Source: a virus
IMG/VR virus record: IMGVR_UViG_3300046368_000125
Location: 1-30,105 of that record
Reading direction: 5' to 3' (one strand)
Length of the DNA: 30,105 nt
The translations under genes and the position numbers were made by a program. The notes beneath the pieces are model-generated. The model saw only the letters and a list, made by a program, of their open reading frames with translations. It had not been told where the DNA came from and did no database searches. Below are positions 28,408-30,105 of the stretch, one piece after another (position 1 is the first letter of the stretch; every line of letters starts with the position of its first letter).

Positions 28408-29657
28408 TGAAAAAGCCAATTTTAGCATTAGTGCCTAGTGCAGAAAAAACTTTAAAAGTTTATTCAGTTTTACCAGTAAATGGTGACGGTGATTTTGAAC
28501 TAAGAAGAAGCGGTGCTGCAAATAGAATAAATAAAGACGGTTTGATTGAGTTTGTTTCAGGTTCAGACAATCCAAGATTAAATTGGAGTGGCGAATGTCC
28601 TAGTCTTTTATTAGAAGGTACATCTACAAATTTACAAATAAGAAGCGAGGAGTTTGATATTTTCACGTGGACTAAAACAAATATAACAGTTACTGCAAAC
28701 GATACAATTTCTCCAGACGGTACAGAAAGTGCTGATAAATTACAAAGAACAAATACTGCTGCTAGTTACATATATGACGCTATAACCATTGGTTATGGTC
28801 AAAAGACTTACACTAATTCAATTTTTGTAAAAAAAGGTGAGGGTAGCTTTTTAGCCATTAGAGCTAGAGGCTCTGGTGCGTGGGTAGATTTAAGATTTAA
28901 TTTTTTAACTAAGCAAATAATTTCTTATACTGCAACTAGTATATTTACTGCAATAAGCTCAAAGGTTGAGGAGTTTGACAATGGTTGGTTCAGAATACAC
29001 TTCACCTATACAACTGACGGATATAATATACTAACTCATTCTTATAGCCCAAGATATACGCAAGGGGATATTGACGATACAGATGTGAATAATATTGCTA
29101 ATTGTTATATATGGGGTTCACAAGTTGAGGAACAAATATATGGCTCAAGCTATATAAAAACAGAGGGTAGTATAGCTACAAGAAACAAAGAAACTAGAGT
29201 AGCGACAGGATTATATGGTGACCCAGAATTTAATAAAAATGAAGGCGTTGCATTTATAGACGTTAAACCTTTTCCAGTCGATGCAAGTGATACAAATGGA
29301 AACATAATATCATTAGTCGGGGGAACTTATAATCAGATATTTTTTAGGTTTAAACCAAATGTTTTACAGTTTTACGTTAATAACCAACCTGGCACGGCAA
29401 TAGTTTTCTATGAATTAGCACATAATGGCGGTAGAATTAAAGCAGCTATAAGGTGGAATAACGGTAATTATTCTATTTTTGCAAATGGTCAACTTTATAA
29501 TAGTTACTTAAATACTAGCAGATTTTTTACTGACTTAGAAACATTCCAATTTCAACAATCAACAAGTCTTTATGAATTTGAGGGTGAAGTTTATGGAATA
29601 CAAGTTTTTGACGAAGCCTTAGATAATAACGAAATAGCTAAATTAACTGAATTATGA
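28407..29657 (+). CDS. tail fibre / receptor-binding protein, complete copy
   Basis: The 416-aa protein has three parts: a short N-terminal part (1-60), a carbohydrate-binding-like beta domain (about 62-240: PSLLLEGTSTNLQIRSEEF, SPDGTESADKL, SIFVKKGEGS) and a LamG/concanavalin-like domain (about 260-416: GVAFIDVKPF, GGRIKAAIRWNNGNYSIF, EGEVYGIQVFDEAL). The order resembles phage adhesins that bind host glycans; no hydrolase motif was seen. The last ~185 residues are homologous to the truncated copy at 1-561. The patch RFKPNVLQFYVNNQPGTAIV (near 29346-29405) differs from its counterpart, a likely receptor-contact loop. It overlaps the 113-aa gene by 4 nt. Confidence 0.75.
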   Translation: MKKPILALVPSAEKTLKVYSVLPVNGDGDFELRRSGAANRINKDGLIEFVSGSDNPRLNWSGECPSLLLEGTSTNLQIRSEEFDIFTWTKTNITVTANDTISPDGTESADKLQRTNTAASYIYDAITIGYGQKTYTNSIFVKKGEGSFLAIRARGSGAWVDLRFNFLTKQIISYTATSIFTAISSKVEEFDNGWFRIHFTYTTDGYNILTHSYSPRYTQGDIDDTDVNNIANCYIWGSQVEEQIYGSSYIKTEGSIATRNKETRVATGLYGDPEFNKNEGVAFIDVKPFPVDASDTNGNIISLVGGTYNQIFFRFKPNVLQFYVNNQPGTAIVFYELAHNGGRIKAAIRWNNGNYSIFANGQLYNSYLNTSRFFTDLETFQFQQSTSLYEFEGEVYGIQVFDEALDNNEIAKLTEL

Positions 29658-29995
29658 AAATAGGCAAATACGAATTTAACGACAAAGAACAAGCTAAAGA
29701 TAAAATTGAGGATTTAGGTGTGGACTATGACTTTGAGGGCAACCAATATCCAACACATAACCATAGTATTATTGAGTTAGGGAATATCGTTTTACAAAAG
29801 GGTGAATACGAAATTAAAGACGGAGAAATGCAAATGATTAAAGAGCCTATTTTAAGCGACAAGTACCACGTTGACGTTATATGGCAAGATTTAGAAAAAC
29901 ACCCATACGGTTGGAAAACTTATAGTTGTGATTTAGAAACAGAGGGAATGCACAGTTTTTATGGGCTTTCATATTTAGAATATAAAATAAAATAA
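29654..29995 (+). CDS. 113-aa fibre-associated protein, second copy
   Basis: Same length and frame as 558-899, with about nine amino-acid replacements: five at the gene start and centre (A14, D17, S38, I40 and E110-type exchange at 104) and a cluster WQDLEKHPYG (77-86). The last ~40 nt are identical between copies. The role is unknown, as for the other copy; the conservation shows that both versions are functional alleles or paralogues. Confidence 0.8.
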   Translation: MKIGKYEFNDKEQAKDKIEDLGVDYDFEGNQYPTHNHSIIELGNIVLQKGEYEIKDGEMQMIKEPILSDKYHVDVIWQDLEKHPYGWKTYSCDLETEGMHSFYGLSYLEYKIK

Positions 29996-29997
29996 TA

Positions 29998-30105
29998 ATG
30001 GCAAATACTATAAATTGGGGAGAAATATATTGTTATTCACATTGGGGTGATGACAAAAACAAAGCTAGTGTACCAGAATTTCCAGAATTTTGTGCAACAG
30101 AACAA
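29998..30105 (+). CDS. start of 157-aa virion protein (3' end beyond window)
   Basis: The first 36 codons are the same as in the gene at 902-1375, with one base changed (GGT to GGA, synonymous). The window stops in mid-gene. If the contig is circular, this is simply the 902 gene reached again. Confidence 0.75.
   Translation, partial: MANTINWGEIYCYSHWGDDKNKASVPEFPEFCATEQ

Larger units (their letters stand above)
29103..30105 (+). repeat. right copy of ~1.0 kb diverged end repeat
   Basis: Counterpart of 1-1009; the window ends inside it. The copy is 6 nt shorter because of the variable patch in the fibre. Nearly identical flanks with a diverged centre suggest two alleles of one locus rather than exact terminal redundancy. 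Confidence 0.9.

Noticed and set aside
1331-29300. Numerous reverse-strand open frames, such as those at 1828-2163, 13555-14007 and 19950-20441
   Set aside because: All lie opposite convincing + strand genes, have low-complexity or Ser/Leu/Phe-rich translations typical of antisense frames, and lack sensible starts or operon spacing.
1-30105. Exact terminal redundancy of a headful-packaged linear genome
   Set aside because: The two end copies differ by about 10% in the middle plus a 6-nt indel; redundancy within one particle should be identical.
28407-30105. Diversity-generating retroelement acting on the variable fibre patch
   Set aside because: No reverse transcriptase gene and no template repeat were found; the differences are not limited to adenine positions.
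1-30105. tRNA genes, CRISPR arrays, insertion sequences or integrase
   Set aside because: No cloverleaf-like stretch, no regularly spaced repeats, no transposase or integrase motifs were seen on either strand by eye.

Overview
The window is an AT-rich, densely packed, single-direction phage genome: every credible gene is on the + strand and neighbours often overlap by 1-10 nt. The gene families (XtmB-type large terminase, XkdF-like prohead protease, HK97-type capsid, long tape measure, Bacteroidota-style large tail proteins), TAnnTTTG-like promoter boxes and the near absence of Shine-Dalgarno sites point to a tailed (siphovirus-like) phage of a Bacteroidota host, probably a flavobacterium. 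No integrase, repressor, DNA polymerase, primase, tRNA or CRISPR was seen.

Layout. 1-1375: end of a tail-fibre cassette (truncated fibre, 113-aa protein, 157-aa protein). 1380-2380: lysis module (small holin-like protein, M15 peptidase endolysin, second holin). 2381-2543: control region with a 16-bp palindrome. 2544-11869: early region for recombination, replication, nucleic-acid metabolism and modification: NinG-like nuclease, possible annealing protein, SSB, RecA/RepA-fold ATPase, sigma-like factor, PD-(D/E)XK-like nuclease, 5'-3' exonuclease, ParB-fold protein plus Mom-like DNA modification enzyme, DUF3310 protein, DnaA-domain-IV-like protein, adenine/cytosine-N4 DNA methyltransferase and many micro-genes. 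11919-13389: terminase. 13500-21243: tail genes, including a probable programmed -1 frameshift gene and the tape measure. 21279-27875: prohead protease, scaffold, capsid, tail tube, portal and head completion. 27872-30105: fibre cassette again.

The last ~1.0 kb (29103-30105) repeats the first ~1.0 kb (1-1009) as a diverged copy: nearly identical at its flanks, about 10% different in the middle. The simplest reading is a circular or circularly permuted genome of about 29.1 kb whose contig closes on itself through two strain variants of the fibre cassette; a true tandem duplication is the alternative.

Most notable: a two-gene ParB-like/Mom-like cassette (8258-9759), likely an adenine hypermodification (anti-restriction) system; a hidden -1 frame tail chaperone extension entered at a nine-T run (14268-14276), with no normal start and a stop overlapping the next gene; a phage sigma-like factor together with a recurring TTTATATATTA element directly before late genes; and a duplicated promoter-small gene-hairpin cassette (6373-6776 and 13441-13699). 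Many genes below 55 codons are listed because their starts and stops overlap their neighbours.
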